Below, one piece after another: positions 6,270 through 8,004 of a stretch of 8,004 nt of DNA (the first letter of the stretch is position 1; every line of letters starts with the position of its first letter). The notes under the pieces were generated by a model. It did not search any database. It saw only the letters and a program-made list of their open reading frames with translations, and had not been told where the DNA came from. The DNA is from an uncultured Brachyspira sp. Lineage in GTDB: Bacteria; Spirochaetota; Brachyspiria; Brachyspirales; Brachyspiraceae. Location: NCBI RefSeq assembly GCF_949287625.1, contig NZ_CASEGO010000122.1, forward strand, positions 1 to 8,004, written 5' to 3'. The position numbers and the translations under genes are program-made.

Positions 6270-7105
6270 AAACTTTAATAAAGATATGGGCTGTAATAAG
6301 TTTTGCTGTAATTATATTTGCAGCCGTATTCATATTTATTTTTATATTATACAAAGGAAGAAATGCTCTAAGTTTGGACTTTTTGCTAGGTAAGCCTGAA
6401 GGAATTATCTTAGGTAAAGAAGGGGGAATATTTCCAGCTATAGTAGGAAGTTTATATACCTGCTTAATATCTTCTATTATATCATCAGTATTTGCAGTAT
6501 CATCGGCTGTATATTTAGTATTTTATAATAAAAATAAGTATATCAATTCATGTTTTGATATAGTTTTTCAATGCATAGCTGGAATACCATCTGTTGTTTT
6601 AGGCTTATTCGGATATGCAATGCTTGTATTATATTTAGGTCTTGGGAAATCTATATTATCAATGGCTATAACTCAGTCTATTATGATTCTGCCGTTTACA
6701 GCAATAAGAATGAAAAAAATATTAAAAGAATTAGACAAAGATATAATAAACAGTTCTTATGCTTTGGGAATAAGTAAATCATATACTATTATACATATAG
6801 TATCAAAAGAGATAGGAGTAAAGGCTTTATCCGTAATAATGCTTGCAAATGCTTTTGCAATAGGGGCTGCTGCTCCTTTGATGTTTACTGGTGCTGTTAT
6901 AAATGCCCCTACTACTTCTTCAATATTCAAACCTTCTATGGTGCTGCCTTATCACTTGTATATACTTCTTACTCAGGGAATATCTGAACAAAATGCTTAT
7001 GCGACTGCTTTTGTGCTTCTTTCTATAGTTTTATTATTAAACTTTTTTGCTGTATTTTTAAGATTTTTAAGAATTATGATATTAAAAAATAGGTATAAAA
7101 TATGA
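6266..7105 (+). CDS. pstA: Phosphate ABC transporter permease PstA
   Basis: This is the second channel subunit, pairing with PstC and contacting PstB. It has 279 residues: a first helix at about 7-29, an outer loop carrying the LGKEGGIFPAIVGSLY stretch (49-64) common in PstA, then further membrane segments. The IAGIPSVVLGLFGYA motif (104-118) and the EAA loop SSYALGISKSYTIIHIVSKE (163-182) are clear. At 198-211 the usual 'GETAPLLFT' of PstA reads IGAAAPLMFTGAV, so Glu and Thr are both Ala; PstC keeps its GET. The ATG overlaps the pstC stop and the final TGA overlaps the pstB ATG (7102-7105), so all three are probably translated together. Length is normal and nothing is truncated. Confidence 0.92.
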   Translation: MKTLIKIWAVISFAVIIFAAVFIFIFILYKGRNALSLDFLLGKPEGIILGKEGGIFPAIVGSLYTCLISSIISSVFAVSSAVYLVFYNKNKYINSCFDIVFQCIAGIPSVVLGLFGYAMLVLYLGLGKSILSMAITQSIMILPFTAIRMKKILKELDKDIINSSYALGISKSYTIIHIVSKEIGVKALSVIMLANAFAIGAAAPLMFTGAVINAPTTSSIFKPSMVLPYHLYILLTQGISEQNAYATAFVLLSIVLLLNFFAVFLRFLRIMILKNRYKI

Positions 7106-7851
7106 ATAATGCTATTTTAAAACTAGAAAATATATACGTATATTACGGAGAAAAAAATATACTCAATAATATAAATATAGACTTTGAAAAAAATAAAATC
7201 ACTTCTATAATAGGTCCAAGCGGATGCGGTAAAAGTACTCTTTTAAAAACTATAAATAAAATAATACTAGAAGAAGATAATGCCATTATAAAAGGCAGTA
7301 TTTACTTTGATAATAAAAATACTAATGATATACCAGTAGAAATATTAAGAAAAAATATAGGAATGGTATTTCAAACTCCAACCCCTTTTCCTATGACAAT
7401 TTATAAAAATATTAGTTATGCTTTAAAATATTACGGATTTAATAAAAAAGATATCTCAGAAAAAGTAACTTCGATTTTGAAAATGACTAATCTTTATGAT
7501 GAAGTAAAAGATAAATTAAATACTTCAGCTTTAAAACTAAGCGGCGGACAAAAACAAAGACTTTGTATAGCAAGAAGTTTGAGCATAGAACCTAATATAC
7601 TTCTTCTTGATGAACCTTGTTCTTCTTTGGATATTATAAACTCTAACAAAATAGAAGATACATTATTAAGTCTTAGAGATAAATATACCATTATAATAGT
7701 TACTCATAATATAGCACAGGCTAGGAGAATATCGGATAATTCAGTATTTATGTATGAAGGTAAAGTTTTAGCAAGCGGTAAAATTGATGATATTTTTAAT
7801 AATAATGAAAACAAGATAATAAAAAATTATATAAAACTTATGGAGAGTTAG
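7102..7851 (+). CDS. pstB: Phosphate ABC transporter ATPase PstB
   Basis: PstB hydrolyses ATP on the cytoplasmic face to drive phosphate import through PstCA. All nucleotide-binding elements are present in the 249 residues: Walker A GPSGCGKST (38-46), Q-loop Gln91 in MVFQTPTPFPMTIYKN, signature LSGGQ (146-150), Walker B ILLLDEP (166-172) with catalytic Glu171, D-loop SSLD (174-177) and H-loop His202 in VTHN. The FQTPTPFPM and LCIARSLSIEPNILLLDEPC stretches are typical of PstB and separate it from other ABC ATPases. An AGG eight bases before the ATG may help initiation, besides coupling to pstA. It is the last pst gene here: no phoU follows, and no convincing terminator is seen between its stop and the next gene. 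Confidence 0.95.
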   Translation: MNNAILKLENIYVYYGEKNILNNINIDFEKNKITSIIGPSGCGKSTLLKTINKIILEEDNAIIKGSIYFDNKNTNDIPVEILRKNIGMVFQTPTPFPMTIYKNISYALKYYGFNKKDISEKVTSILKMTNLYDEVKDKLNTSALKLSGGQKQRLCIARSLSIEPNILLLDEPCSSLDIINSNKIEDTLLSLRDKYTIIIVTHNIAQARRISDNSVFMYEGKVLASGKIDDIFNNNENKIIKNYIKLMES

Positions 7852-7876
7852 TAGTATATACCTAAACAAATACAGT

Positions 7877-7904
7877 TTGTCAAAAGTTTAATTTATGGTA
7901 TAAT
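7877..7904 (+). promoter_or_regulatory. Strong extended -10 promoter for the transposase-like gene
   Basis: TTGTCA (7877-7882), a 16-base spacer and a perfect TATAAT (7899-7904) with TG at 7896-7897 form an extended -10 promoter. The expected start point, seven bases after the -10 box, is 7911, the A of the next gene's ATG. Confidence 0.65.
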
Positions 7905-7910
7905 TAAAAT

Positions 7911-8004
7911 ATGGATTTTAATTTAACAGACGAAGAAATAAAATTTTTGAAATCTTTTCATAAAAAAGTTAAAGATAGAAGAATAGCTGACAGAGTAAAG
8001 TGTG
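7911..8004 (+). CDS. Probable IS630-type transposase, N-terminal fragment cut by window edge
   Basis: Only 31 codons are visible. The pattern LTDEEIKFLKSFHKK followed by KDRRIADRVKC resembles the start of the helix-turn-helix DNA-binding region of IS630-family transposases ('LT.EE...L......DRR.ADRIK'). The catalytic DDE domain would lie beyond the window, so neither family nor intactness can be confirmed. No ribosome-binding site lies before the ATG, and the promoter just upstream predicts a leaderless message. If this is an insertion sequence, its left end should lie in 7852-7910, but the partner repeat is out of view. Another helix-turn-helix regulator is possible. Confidence 0.55.
   Translation, partial: MDFNLTDEEIKFLKSFHKKVKDRRIADRVKC

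Noticed and set aside
7866..7880. Inverted repeat ACAAA/TTTGT after pstB as a terminator
   Set aside because: Only five A/T-rich pairs and no T run follows. It overlaps the -35 box of the next promoter.

Overview
The window is very AT-rich, with A/T-rich codon use throughout and long A and T runs between genes. It carries a methyl-accepting chemotaxis gene, spirochete-style lipoprotein and phosphate-uptake genes, and compact gene spacing. The overall look fits an intestinal spirochete of the genus Brachyspira. That is an inference from composition and gene style; no marker gene is present to prove it.

Layout. Positions 1-508 (minus strand) hold a chemotaxis receptor that starts normally with a membrane anchor but jumps, out of frame, into the cytoplasmic signalling domain. 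The sensor domain, second membrane helix and HAMP are absent, so it reads as an internally deleted pseudogene, cut by the window edge. Positions 509-846 are non-coding and contain a good plus-strand promoter and, about 90 nt downstream, a textbook intrinsic terminator. This could be a small RNA gene or an attenuated leader for the next gene. Next come a YgjP/DUF45-type zinc metallopeptidase (847-1545), a 474-residue protein of unknown function with a Cys/His-rich insert and a DUF2314-like C-terminus (1640-3064), and a stand-alone beta-ketoacyl-ACP synthase III, FabH (3317-4282, GTG start). The last two are each followed by a clear terminator.

Positions 4373-7851 form a high-affinity phosphate importer operon, pstS-pstC-pstA-pstB, with its own promoter. 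PstS is the lipoprotein that captures phosphate outside the membrane, PstC and PstA form the membrane channel, and PstB is the ATPase. pstC/pstA and pstA/pstB overlap by ATGA, which suggests translational coupling. The ribosome-binding site and ATG of pstS are out of frame with the rest of the gene by one base: the signal peptide is interrupted at an A6 or T5 run. This is either a sequencing or assembly error, a fresh mutation, or slippage-based on/off switching. No phoU follows pstB inside the window.

The window ends in the first 31 codons of what looks like an IS630-type transposase. It sits directly behind an extended -10 promoter whose predicted transcription start is the A of the ATG, so the message may be leaderless.

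No tRNA, rRNA, CRISPR array or defence system was seen. The points most worth a second look are the pstS frameshift, the deleted chemotaxis receptor, the promoter-terminator pair at 678-805 and the metal-binding-like insert in the unknown protein.
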